DNA of 64,000 nt from Siphonodentalium dalli (Eukaryota; Mollusca; Scaphopoda; Gadilida; Siphonodentaliidae). How positions within the stretch are numbered: the first letter of the stretch is position 1; each line of letters starts with the position of its first letter. The notes beneath the pieces are model-generated. The model was given only the letters and a program-made list of their open reading frames with translations. It did not search any database and had not been told where the DNA came from. Shown here one piece after another: positions 46,732 to 56,935 of this stretch. The translations under genes were made by a program, and so were the position numbers. Where the stretch lies: NCBI GenBank assembly GCA_032622095.1, contig CP136067.1, forward strand, positions 130,341,990-130,405,989. The letters run 5' to 3'.

Positions 46732-47055
46732 ATGTCTGACAACACGGAACGACGTGTTTCAAATTTGGTGGACTTACCACCAGAATTCGCTGGAATTTTC
46801 TTCAATTCGACTTGTACTTCATTGAAATCGCGACAACAAGAATACAAGTACTTTAGTGAAGGCTACATACATTCAGTTTCAATGTTTATTTGCGACGACA
46901 AGCTCTTTATTGGGGCAAATTACCACCGAAGTATGATGAAAAATGAACCTGCACATGGCGTCTATTTTGAGATAAATTGTTCGATAATTTCGGATATTCA
47001 CTGTTCTTGTCAAGCTGGATATGTAACACATAATAAATATTCAATGTTATTATAA
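46732..47055 (+). CDS. SWIM-zinc-finger-type protein, N-terminal piece
   Basis: A 107-codon frame begins MSDNTERRVSNLVDLPPEFA. Residues ~40-96 (YFSEGYIHSVSMFICDDKLF, then SMMKNEPAHGVYFEI and IHCSCQAG) resemble the region before and into the SWIM zinc finger of a protein type found with YqaJ-like exonucleases in invertebrate genomes (E.Y...GYV..V, KKNEPH-like motif, then HCSCKAG). The frame leaves this pattern after CSCQAG. A GTAACA at 47023 could be a splice donor, or the gene may be truncated; the second half (Cys-x-His) is missing. Function is not established; the SWIM finger is a predicted protein/DNA-binding module. Confidence 0.5.
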   Translation: MSDNTERRVSNLVDLPPEFAGIFFNSTCTSLKSRQQEYKYFSEGYIHSVSMFICDDKLFIGANYHRSMMKNEPAHGVYFEINCSIISDIHCSCQAGYVTHNKYSMLL

Positions 47056-48650
47056 TATATCTCTTCACAATAGACACACGATCTATCAATTTATCGATGG
47101 TGTACCATACAATTTCCCTATTTCGATAACAATTCGAGGACTTGTATGTTTTCATCCGTTGTGGTCAGTTTTTTGTACTTTTTCGAAGATGCACCATACT
47201 GGTATCAAAAAGTGTTCCAGGTCATAATTGATTGTTATTTTCTGGATAACTGATTGTTTTTTTCTGGATAATAATACATATTCTAATAGATGGGCAATAT
47301 TGGATCCTATACTGGACTTATGAACGTATTGATCATATATGGAGATGGTTTTGTCATCGACCTCCTTCAACCTCTTTGACTAAACTATCTATCTATACGT
47401 ACGTAGCAGCCCACAATCCTTCCCGATACACCAAAGAATCTGATATTTGTTTTTTTCTTTATTAACTCCTTAGTCACTAATTTAGAATTTGAAAATAACA
47501 CGCCTATACAGAAAGTGGTGGCAATGCCATAGACATAGGTTCCAATACATACGGCATATATTGCTATATAGTGTTTATATGTGTCCGAATAATATAGGGA
47601 CTGTTTGCCGTGAGCATGGAGCCTCTGTGTGTTGTAACTTGTAATAATTTTCTCACAATGACGTAGAGCAGACCACCCTATTACCAAGAAGGGCGTTATG
47701 GAACAACATCTGTACAATATATAATAATCCTTTTATTTCAGACAAAAAGAACGCCCTTATCCCTGCCACGTGGGTGTGTATGGGCTATGTAAAAACGTGA
47801 CTTAATATATCTAAGGAATTAATAAAGACATTTAAATAAAAAAAAGAAAAAAATTATAATAACAATTAATAATCTTCATAATTGGCACATTACGCGTATA
47901 GAACAAACATGTTTCAGTATATTGAGAAATTATTTTTCATATCACAGTTCCCTAATATTCCATTGGTCTGTCATAATGTTTGTGTATGTAAGTCCACGTA
48001 TAAATGCCATGAATACCATTTATTCACAAAATATACCAATAAATGCTGTATAATGTACCAAATCTAACCATCGCAAATCCGAAAGATATCAGGAAGAGGC
48101 GCCCTAATCAGCCTGTATTAATCGACAACAGGTGAATTTAACAGGTGCTGTCATATACTTTGGCCATTTTAGTGTCCCTCTTTCCCCAACAAATAATCCC
48201 TTGGAGATTATAACACTATGTGATCCATTATCTCAAATGTGTACATAGTTTGATTTGATAGTTTTAACCAATAAGCTAATCTAGCACTTCCTAATCCCCT
48301 CATCATATTTCCATTTGTAACCTCTCTGGCTCAGCGTGACATTTCCAACCTTCATAATTTACTAATCCAAAAAGCCCATGTGGCGAAGCTTTCGCATTCT
48401 GTTACTGTTATATTATTATATTGTGTCAACTTACATGAAGCCAACACTTTTTATACAAAACAAAATCAAAGCGACATAGAGTAAGCCGGTAAAATGAGTC
48501 TTTTTGTCTAACCGCCTGTTCGCAGAAGCGACCATTGCTCCAGGCTGTATAATGCAATTATCTCATTGGTTCACACTGCTAATTGCGGTAGGGTGAATTA
48601 TAATTTTATTGACTCCTGTTTCAAAGCAAACATGGTAACTATATTGTGGA
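47056..48650. other. No supported gene
   Basis: AT-rich. A minus-strand frame of 110 codons (47385-47717) and a plus-strand frame (47882-48067) show no family resemblance. Confidence 0.4.
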
Positions 48651-48654
48651 TTAA

Positions 48655-49045
48655 CCCTTTACCCAACAAACCGGCCAAAACCGGCCAAATAAAGCTTCAA
48701 CAGCCTAAAATATCTTCGGTCTGTCTCAATAGAACCATACAAATATGGATATCATTGGAACCGGCTCCTTCACCACATTGTGATAGTTACAGTTATGCCC
48801 TGTGCCAATGCATTCTCTTATATATGCGAGTCGACCATGGGTCGCCTCGCATATATAAGAGAATGCATTGGCCTAAAAATATATATTTTTAACACTTTTT
48901 ACCATTTTTTCTTGTATTCTTTAACAATTTTATACTTTTTAATGTGTTAAGCCAATGCATTCTCTTATATATGCGAGGCGACCTATGGTCGACTCGCATA
49001 TATAAGAGAATGCATTGGTACAGGGCCCTTCTGTTGGGTAAAGGG
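48655..49045. mobile_element. piggyBac-like MITE carrying another element
   Basis: Perfect 14-bp inverted ends, CCCTTTACCCAACA (48655-48668) and TGTTGGGTAAAGGG (49032-49045), are flanked by TTAA on both sides (48651-48654, 49046-49049). That is the exact target duplication and CCC-start of piggyBac elements. The interior is only ~360 bp, of which 228 bp is a different element (48798-49025). No transposase. Confidence 0.87.
48798..49025. mobile_element. Double-hairpin TIR element, copy 2, nested in the piggyBac-like MITE
   Basis: The ends CCCTGTGCCAATGC / GCATTGGTACAGGG and two near-perfect hairpins, 48804-48872 (69 bp, centre GTCGACCATGGGTCGCC) and about 48951-49018 (centre GGCGACCTATGGTCGAC), repeat the layout of 39576-39943. 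The spacer is 78 bp against 218 bp in the other copy. Its TTTTTTCTTGTATTCTTTAA piece is the inverse of part of the other spacer. Sitting within the piggyBac-like ends, it inserted after that MITE or was co-opted as its body. Confidence 0.9.
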
Positions 49046-49173
49046 TTAATATGTCGGTGCCATACGAATGATGGTGATTGTAAGTATTGTCCTCCTTTCC
49101 CTGGTTAGCTGGCATTTACCTTAGGTACTAATTAGGTGTCTAATAATAATTAGCATACATTTACGGTACTAAC

Positions 49174-49293
49174 CTGCGAGATCGTCTACATCACCAACGT
49201 ATTCCGACGTCATAAATTGTCGTATCAGTGCCGTCTTCCCAACGCCATGTCAACCTATAACAGCTACTCAATCGTTGTCCAAAACCGATTCGT
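49174..49293 (-). pseudogene. RGK-type GTPase P-loop exon with two TGA stops
   Basis: On the minus strand an acceptor ATATTTTATATGTAG opens the exon at 49293, and CAG/GTTAGT closes it at 49174. The frame reads DESVLDND, stop (49268-49270), VAVIG, stop (49250-49252), then HGVGKTALIRQFMTSEYVGD. The G-x4-G-K-T P-loop (one x is the stop) and the following QFMTSEY are the G1 region of RGK-like GTPases. It fits as an upstream exon of the gene at 3739-5663: same strand, correct order, next-but-one segment of the domain. Both stops are TGA and could each arise from CGA by one C-to-T change. A separate decayed copy is the alternative. Confidence 0.72.
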
Positions 49294-49498
49294 CTACATA
49301 TAAAATATATGAGAACAGCTCGATTCGCCACTGATTGACGATAGGCTTACGTCACTCAAAGATTGCATCGAATCCCCCTTGTTGATCAGTCTTTTTGATG
49401 TGAAGCTGAACGAACGGCACGAGTACATTTCACGATTTTTGGCATAAGTTTTATAGTTTTGACAAGACATTTTGACAAACTATAGGAGCTGGAAGCTG

Positions 49499-50742
49499 TA
49501 GTGATGCGGACCGGACCGGACCACCTTGGGTGGTCAAATTCAAACTCAAACCCACCTTGGGTGGTCCGGTCCACTGCCAAGGCGGTCCAGTCCGGTCCGT
49601 TCCAGGCCATTCCGGTCCGGTACACATGCCTGGACCGGTCCAAAACGGTCCGGTCCACCTATAATAGGCTATATGTTAATGAATTCTCTGTTTTCTCAAA
49701 GTTTTACTCTGTATAGTACAACCTATAAGGTTACTGAGTTAAGTGCATTGCAATGAGTCCATATTGTATGCATCATTGTCAGTCTATGGTGGGATATACT
49801 GGGAACGACGCACGATAATAGTATTTCTAGTAATGCGAACATGCACTAATTAAATGTATTGGACAGATATATAGCTAGGGTCAGAATGTGTTATAACCAA
49901 TCTAACATGGCACTCAACTATTCGTATGTATGATTCGTATCATACTTATTTTCATTAAATTGAAATTTAAACGAAATAACTATACTATTATTATCTATTG
50001 TCTTCTCTGTATTATTGTTATAATATTTTTTTGGTAAAACATACTCTCCTAGATGGGGAGGAAATAAACATATATATACCTAAGTACAACTACTATTGGA
50101 TTAATGTGACTGTCTTGTATATGTACTATGTAATGTGGTTTGCATGTTTCTTCGATAATTATAACTGTGAAAAACAATAGAATACTCGATTCGATATCCA
50201 TCCAAATTGATTAGTTGTTACACTGTTTATGACAAATAGTTCCATACTCATTCAGTTGCATGTTTGTCGCATTGATATGGTGCTACAAAGTGTTGGCCAA
50301 TGTATGATAGTAGTTATTAAAAACAATTTAGAACGAAACAAGCAATTTTTATATTTTGAAAATGTTTTCAGAATGCTTAACATTTTGCGACATCAATTTG
50401 TCATCAAAGCAGGCGGCCGGTACTCGGCGTCATCAAAGCAGGCGGCCGCCCACACTGGCACCTTCATAAGGAAAGTGACATGTACAAAGTACATCCATAC
50501 ATTGTTTGCGTGGCATCAAACTTAAACGTTTAATAGATATTAACCACTTGAATGCGTCAATACATCGTTGCTAATTGATATGACGGCAAATACGAAATAA
50601 TATTCGCGATAGTTTATTATAACTGAAGTAAAATAGTGGACCGGACCGGAGAGTACCGGACCGGCGGCAAAAAGCGGTCCGGTCCGGTCCAGTGACACCC
50701 GGTCCGGAGTGGACCGCGGTCCGGGTCCGGTCCGCATCACTA
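49499..50742. mobile_element. hAT-like element with GGTCCGGTCC ends and 8-bp duplication
   Basis: The inverted termini TAGTGATGCGGACCGGACCGG-like and CCGGTCCGGTCCGCATCACTA-like are flanked by the exact 8-mer GGAAGCTG on both sides (49491-49498, 50743-50750). Eight-bp duplications and TAG-starting ends are typical of hAT elements. The first ~160 bp and last ~105 bp are rich in GGTCCGGTCC motifs, with an inner GGACCACCTTGGGTGGTC palindrome. The 900-bp AT-rich core has no transposase, only a CATCAAAGCAGGCGGCCG direct repeat near 50402-50448. Non-autonomous. Confidence 0.9.
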
Positions 50743-50968
50743 GGAAGCTGCGATTTAAATATACAACTATGGATTATTCACAACGACAACAAAATATGTA
50801 CTGATACTTAGCAATAGATGTGATGTCGATGAGTTGCAAGCGTGTTATGAGTTGTGTCCGGGTCTACTACTATATATGTACTATATATGATCCTCATCTA
50901 ATTATAATAACTTATCACATTCCAACGTAGATTGCCAGAAATAGTCACGTGAGATGTGCATTGCTCCC

Positions 50969-51355
50969 AGCACATTGCGCATTTTAATACATGATCTATA
51001 TTGTACTATAGCAATGTGACCCGGCGTTTCCCGCGTTAAAGTGACTTATGACTCTCAGTTGGGTAATTTGATATGAATGTAGAATACTCTTGTTCAACGT
51101 GGTTTAATTGTATACATAAATGGGCATAATACATCGCCACGTACATAAGCAGTGACTCGCGTTGGTGCTATTATTGCCAACACATTGCGCATTGTAATAC
51201 ATGATCTATATTGTACTATATAGCAATGTGACTTATAACTCTCAGTTGGGTAATTTGATGTGCATATAGAATACTCTTGTTCAACGTGGTTTAATTGTAG
51301 ACATAAATGGGCATAATACACCATCACGGCCATAAGCGGCGACCCACGTTGCTAT
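50969..51355 (+). repeat. Direct repeat, ~209-bp period
   Basis: ACACATTGCGCATT.TAATACATGATCTATATTGTACTATA and the following CTCTCAGTTGGGTAATTTGAT..TAATTGTA.ACATAAATGGGCATAATACA appear twice. The first copy has an extra CCCGGCGTTTCCCGCG piece. Non-coding. Confidence 0.85.
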
Positions 51356-51614
51356 TATTTCCGTTAGTTTAATAAGAAATAACTCTTGTTTCGTTTAAGG
51401 TTATGCAGTTATATTTGTTTATACCACGATCGCCTATCTTACTATATAAATAAAGCCATCTGTTTCAATTTTACATTTAATCAACACCTGTTGATTAAAC
51501 GTGCCTACTGCTGATTAAACTTCGCAGAGTGGATTAAACTTTCTCCATACAATTTGAAAGGAAAAGTGTTTATCCATCGCATTGTACAGATCGTGGCATA
51601 AACAAAATATACGC

Positions 51615-51738
51615 ATAGTGTTTCTGAATAACAAATTTAATCCACTCGTGGGATTGGCGATTTACACCACTCGCTGAAGCTCGTGGTGTAAATCGCCAAT
51701 CCCACGAGTGGATTAAATTTGTTATTCAGAAACACTAT
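51615..51738. repeat. Perfect 56-bp inverted repeat
   Basis: The left arm 51615-51670 and right arm 51683-51738 are fully complementary as far as I can check, around a 12-base loop (TCGCTGAAGCTC). The outer end is ATAGTGTTTCTG / CAGAAACACTAT. A recent foldback; its right end abuts the left terminus of the next element. Confidence 0.92.
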
Positions 51739-52629
51739 CGGCCGAATTCTGGTCCCTGGTCTAGACCAGGGTTTCATGTAAACTATAGTCTAGACCAGGC
51801 CGAAACCACGGTGATCGCCATGTGTTACCCAGCTTCGAGGCGAGTAAGCTGGGATTATTGGTCAGCACTGGTCAGTATTCTCGTCTTTTTGAAACTCAGG
51901 TTTACGTAAACCATGGTTTGCCTTCTTATTGTCATTCAAGTCTGTGTCGGTCTGTTAATAATTCGAACCATGTGGTAACGTACAAGTTCTGGTAACAGAA
52001 ACATATGTATTTTTTGGAAGCATTTATCTTTATATTAACCAAATAGGAATTGTGTTTTATTGATATGCCGTGTAGAAGACAGATTATTATTATATATGAA
52101 CTGGACAAAATGTAATATAATCGATAAGTATGTGTGTTATATGTAATAGTCTACAACTGAGACCTAGTACCCCCCTGGTCTGAGATTTTTGTATAAACCG
52201 AGACTTGAACCTGAGACGAGAATACCTTTTTCTGTTTTCGCAGTAACGATACAGATTGGTAATTTGATTGTAAATCATGAGTGCGTTTATCTGGCTTTAC
52301 AGTGGAGTTTTATTTATAACAACCTTGCCGTGTTTGAAAGCATATTACCGTTAGATGGATTAAGTCAGATTTTCGTGCTATTATTAGTCGAATTTTTCAA
52401 AAACTCGACTTATGGTTTGACGAGGGACGGTTGGTGGGCGGGCGGTTGGCGGGCGGACATAAAGAATGCCTTATAACTTTGACATTTGTGAACGGATTCA
52501 AAAAAAAATTGGTATGTGATTTGCTCCCAATGACTATTTACTGCCTGTAGAAAATGGGTCACGTCGGAACTTTTTGACAAGAGTTATCCATCTTTGATGA
52601 CTTTTTTTTTAGTTTTTCACCGTTAGCGC

Positions 52630-52830
52630 GATAACTCACGCAAATATTATCCAATTTCAACAATATTCGTTATATGAGACTCTTGCAACAATATCTCGGA
52701 CATGTTCGAAAACCAGGTTTGTCCGAAATTTTTTTCCGAAGTTATGGGTCTTAGTTTGTCTATTTTTAGCAATTTTATCACCGTTAGCGCGATAACTCGA
52801 TGAAATATTAACCGATTTCAACAATATTTT
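52630..52830 (+). repeat. Two ~155-bp direct repeats
   Basis: CACCGTTAGCGCGATAACTC followed by AAATATTA.CC.ATTTCAACAATATT occurs at about 52618-52670 and 52778-52830, with TTTTTAG..TTTT before each. Confidence 0.8.
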
Positions 52831-53654
52831 GTATATGTTATAATATGTTATCGATGGGTTTGGTTGACACGGATAAATAGGGAATGATAGTAGTTTTGCA
52901 ATCGGAACGTAATCCGCATTGGATGCGGGTGTCTTTCGTTCCGTGTTTCTGAAATGAATTGAGGTCGGAGCTAGTTTTGATAGTACTAATTCATCATTTG
53001 AGAATAAATTATTGCTGTACTGGATATACAATATAACAGCTAAAACTCTCAAAATTATATTAAGACAGAACGAAAAATTGTGGTTCAAAATAAGGAAATG
53101 TCCGATTAAATTGAATTAAATTAAATTAAATGCATGGGACGCCTGCTCTTGATTAATGATTTATTTGGTCCAGTTTCTTAAGCCTTGACATTTCAAATTG
53201 GTTTATTAGTCATAATTGGAAAAAAAATACATGGCAATGGAGATATCTGTTATCGGGAGTGTGATACAACGCACCCATTTTTTCCGATACCCCCACCCCA
53301 CCCCCCCCCCCCCCCCACCGTTGTGACCATTACATTTTCTGGAAAATTATTTTCAATAACTTCAATCACGGCGATAGTTATTTAGAATCTTTCAAAATTA
53401 TTGCAAATTCCCAAGTCCGCGAAATTACATTGCATGCCACCCCTCACCCCAATGAATTATTGAAAATTTCCAACAAGTACCTCACTATTTCCAGTTGTTG
53501 GAAATTCCACACTGATATCCCTTATAATAATGGTTCGAAATGTTGTCAAGAGATGAATGTAATTTATCTGTAATATTTTGACGCAAAGTTGAACAATATA
53601 TAGTTGATTCTTGATCTGAACAAACAATGTTTTACACTATACATTGATTGTAAA

Positions 53655-53911
53655 GGACGCCGGTGGTCCCGTCGGTAGAATGCTCGGGTCATTATGCCGC
53701 CATTTGCCATCTAGCGCTGACGAAGCTGGTTCGAATGCCGACAAGCGCGGATTCGCGATCCACTCTAAGTGAGGATAATCTTATTCGTGTATCTGGGCAA
53801 GTTTGTCGGTCCCTTTCCGGGGTCGGTATTTCTACACACAGCGGAGTGTTTCTCGGTGAATTTACTCTCTGCGTAGACTTTCCTCCACCCGTAAAACTGA
53901 CAACGTCGTGA
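53655..53911 (+). mobile_element. tRNA-derived SINE
   Basis: The head has a tRNA-like A box (GTGGTCCCGTCGGTAGAATG) and, about 50 bp on, a B box (GGTTCGAATGCC, one base off GGTTCGANNCC). The body ends with TTTCCTCCACCCGTAAAACTGACAACGTCGTGAC, which resembles the 3' part of molluscan SINEs that read ..CCTCC.ACC.TAA..CTGAC.GCCGTC... from general knowledge. Transcription would be by RNA polymerase III, with LINE-encoded enzyme needed for copying. No A-tail or duplication found. Confidence 0.7.
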
Positions 53912-54223
53912 CATCCGCATAGGGGGTGGAAATCCGCACCACCCATGCCCCGTGATCCCTGTCGAACGGCGACGGCATACAGATACCGCTACACAACACG
54001 GATATAAGTCGCTTTCACGTGCTAAGGTTTGGAGACACCAACACACCAATCTCGATGCAACGCTCAGCACGCTTTTGTCCATAGATTGCCATTGATATTC
54101 GTTGATTGTGCAACACTGCGCCGATCCCAGCTTGCGACCAGGTGGTTTCGCGAGACCAAGTCCTGACATGGAACACCGTGATTATTAGGGTGGTCTAGAC
54201 CTGAGACCAGAATTCAGCCGTAT

Positions 54224-54934
54224 GCGTATATTCTATATATACACCTATTGTTTCCGATGGTTTATAGTGTTAAGTGTACACGCCCAATGATTCAATGTGT
54301 TCATACACCTATGAGCGCATTGATTCAATGTCGGTCATAGGTTTACGAACACACTTACCACGGAAATCACCAGACATAAACGACCCATTGAAAACTATGG
54401 AGTTCTAAACGTGCAGAGATTCCCTGACAGTTCCTGAACACGCTCCTTTTTAAAATAACAGTAGTTCATTACAAACGCGCGCTGTGGTGTATGTAATTTG
54501 CATAATTATTCATTTTAGTTCGGAAGGTAAGGAGCCACGTCCTACATACATGTATGGGATGCGCTTCGTTACTAAGCACTGAAGTTCAAACAGCCACGCT
54601 TTTCTGTATAAGTTGCTCATTTCCTTCCGGAAATATATTCCTCTGACATCACAGACATATCCTTATTGGCGGAATAGTTTATTTGTGAACTTTTTCCACA
54701 ACCGAAACTCGTCAGTTTCACTTGTTAACGTTATTAACATTATCACGTCTACGCTCAATTAGAATGAAACCGGACATTTCGTCGCATGGGTACTCTACTT
54801 CGCAATTTATCTGTTCCGCTCTCGGTCAGCGGGCACTCACGATTGACAAGCACAATAACGGGTCATTGACAGCCCCACCATGAATGGGTTTACCGATGCA
54901 AAACTTGAATATTTGATTTTTTTAAAGCGCTGTT
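54224..54934. other. No gene seen
   Basis: Mixed-composition sequence without recognisable exon or repeat. Confidence 0.4.
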
Positions 54935-55198
54935 TCAACCTGTCTGAACTGAACTCCATGATTTTGCTTAAATGGAGTTGAATAAAAATTGGGAAAGACA
55001 AACAGTCTCAGTTCATAATGAATTCGGGTATATCAATATAAATAATAAACGACAGATTAAGGTGTTCATGTTTTTGAACCGCGATAAAAATCCAACAAAC
55101 TGCGCATTAACCCTTTCTCGGTTCATGTAGTTTGTTGAGTTTTTCTCGCGGTCAAAATCCCATGACCACGTTGGAACAGCGGTTCATTTCTTATATAA
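54935..55198. repeat. Dispersed repeat with terminal hairpin, copy 2
   Basis: Same order as 31436-31690: TGTCTGAACTGAACTCCATG, GGGAAAGACA, AGTTCATAATGAATT, ATAAATAATAAAC, then a hairpin (about 55049-55101 with 55127-55182). The hairpin arms are more diverged than in copy 1. Confidence 0.82.
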
Positions 55199-56592
55199 AC
55201 TATGTTTACAGTATCGTGGGACAAAGATTCAAACACTGAACAATTTCTAATCATGTGGATCTGTCCAAAAAACAGTAGAAGAATATAGCATGTGAAGCGC
55301 AGTAATTTTGTATGTACAAATGTATTAGCTGACACATATTAACGTATTATTCATATAATCCATTCAATCTGGAATCCACTAGACTTTGCGCTGAATGCGA
55401 CGTCGTGTACGTCATAACAGTGTGTCATTATATAGCGGGTTCTGCCTGCACGACATGGACGTGGTGATATGGGGTTTGTGGATGTTTCACCCCAACTTTG
55501 AGCACAATGTCCAACAGCTGGAAATTGCATGCTAACAATTGTTGGACATTTCGGACTAAACATCGGCTGAAATATGTTCTGACTGTTCGGTGTCGCAACC
55601 AAATTTTCGTATGCACCTTGTTGGTTTAGACCCATGTTTGGATTGAAATGCCCCATCAGTTTGCGACGTTACAACCATATATGGGTGTCGTGTTGTCAAC
55701 TCGGTCTTCCATTTCCACGGTATATCGCCTCTAAACGAAGTCCATCCAGCCACGTCCCTACTAGAGAATCACAGGGTAACCCGTGGAAGAGAGAGGCGCA
55801 CCATGAGCGACCAGAGCCTTCGCGATGGGCGTGAAGACACGCACTCCAGGCAGAGTTATCTCCCATCGCTCCGCTGAGATATCACTGCCATAAGGACATT
55901 TGGTAAGGGGTTCTTACGTGTTGTTAGTTCTTATGTTTTAGGATTAAAATTGTCTATGTCTGGCTCAGTTCGTATTGTTCTTATCAATACCGAAAAGTAC
56001 CATTATTGCAAACTTGTGTTGGTCAAAATAAGATAATAGGTGACTAAATATAGTTCCGACAATATGTAAAAATAGATGTATCGGCCCGCAAAGTACCATC
56101 CTTGAGGCAGTGCTATATCGCAGTGATAACGTAGAGGGTGTTGCGTGGAGCTTGGTGACGACACTGTGTTTTACATTATCTGCACTCACAGATGAGATAG
56201 AGCTAGATGTTACACACATTATTATTAACATACAGAGAAATGTTGGCACAGAGGATCGGAGCACTAGTTATGGAACTTATTGGGGCTCCTCTCCTCTGGC
56301 ATCATGCAGCTAATATATGTATTATATATACTTGGTCTTTCTGAGTGGACACCACAAATTTGAGTTGCAGTATCAAAATTATTGGCGCGAAATAACCTGG
56401 CGGGATATCGACGGAAATGTTCGGCGTTTGTCGACAGGTCAAACGACGGGTGACTTCGCTGAAATAAAACTGCGAACCACGTGAATGCGACTGGTCTGTG
56501 TCCCTAACACTGATAGCGCCGTTCTTCGCTTGGATTGAACAGCTAACTGAATATATATTGTCTATCGAGGTTCACATAACTCAATCCGGGAC
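55199..56592. other. Uncertain; possible decayed coding sequence
   Basis: Two minus-strand frames overlap (55351-55656 and 55556-55753) in a region with higher GC than its flanks. One product reads MGLNQQGAYENLVATPNSQN. No domain recognised. A 9-bp inverted pair TGTCCAACA/TGTTGGACA lies near 55510-55547. Frames at 55965-56313 likewise show no family. Confidence 0.3.
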
Positions 56593-56935
56593 ATGAGGTG
56601 CATCTACACCGTCTTCGCCGTCATCAATAGTATTGGCGGACACTCTGGCCCACCCACTCGCTCGTCGACATTCTGGCCCATGGGGGGGGGGGGGTGTCCG
56701 CTGGGACCGGACTCGACGAGCGAGGAGGGTGGGCCATCGTGTCCGCCAAACCCCTCGCTCGGGGCCACTCTGGCCCGCCATTGCGTTTTTTTCTACCAAA
56801 TTTTCCGAATATCAAATCGTCAAATCAAGTGTTTCTTTTTGACAAAAAAAAAAAATTCTACGAATAAAACACCGATTTGACACGGGGAAAAATTTATATG
56901 TACCATTTTACCATCATCTCTTAAAGTGATGTTAA
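56593..56935. repeat. GC-rich CTCGCTCG/CACTCTGGCCC block joined to half of a foldback
   Basis: 56630-56778 holds GGCGGACACTCTGGCCCACC, CTCGCTCGTCG and a 12-G run. Similar blocks recur at 63360-63485. From 56779 (TTGCGTTTTTTTCTACCAAA) to about 56920 the sequence matches the right half of the foldback at 62774-63083. Confidence 0.75.

Larger units (their letters stand above)
51739..54220. mobile_element. 2.5-kb TIR element, CGGCCGAATTCTGGTC ends
   Basis: The left CGGCCGAATTCTGGTCCCTGG..TCTAGACCA and right TGGTCTAGACC..GACCAGAATTCAGCCG are inverses. Inverted similarity continues inward (CGAAACCAC, AAGCTGGGAT) for about 110-130 bp. TAT lies outside both ends (51736-51738, 54221-54223). Inside are a duplicated 155-bp block, a poly-C run (53288-53318) and a SINE. 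No transposase recognised. Confidence 0.7.

Noticed and set aside
47385-47717. 110-codon minus-strand frame
   Set aside because: No recognisable domain and no evidence for exon boundaries.
49174-49293. Alternative genetic code with TGA as sense
   Set aside because: Nothing in the rest of the window supports it; other frames, such as the LINE tails, do not use internal TGA, and CGA-to-TGA decay is simpler.
53655-53740. A functional tRNA gene
   Set aside because: Only the promoter boxes are tRNA-like; no acceptor stem pairs, and the sequence continues into a SINE body.
55351-55753. Possible gene with a Gln/Asn-rich N-terminus
   Set aside because: No domain, conserved motif or splice site convincing enough; kept only as an uncertain stretch.
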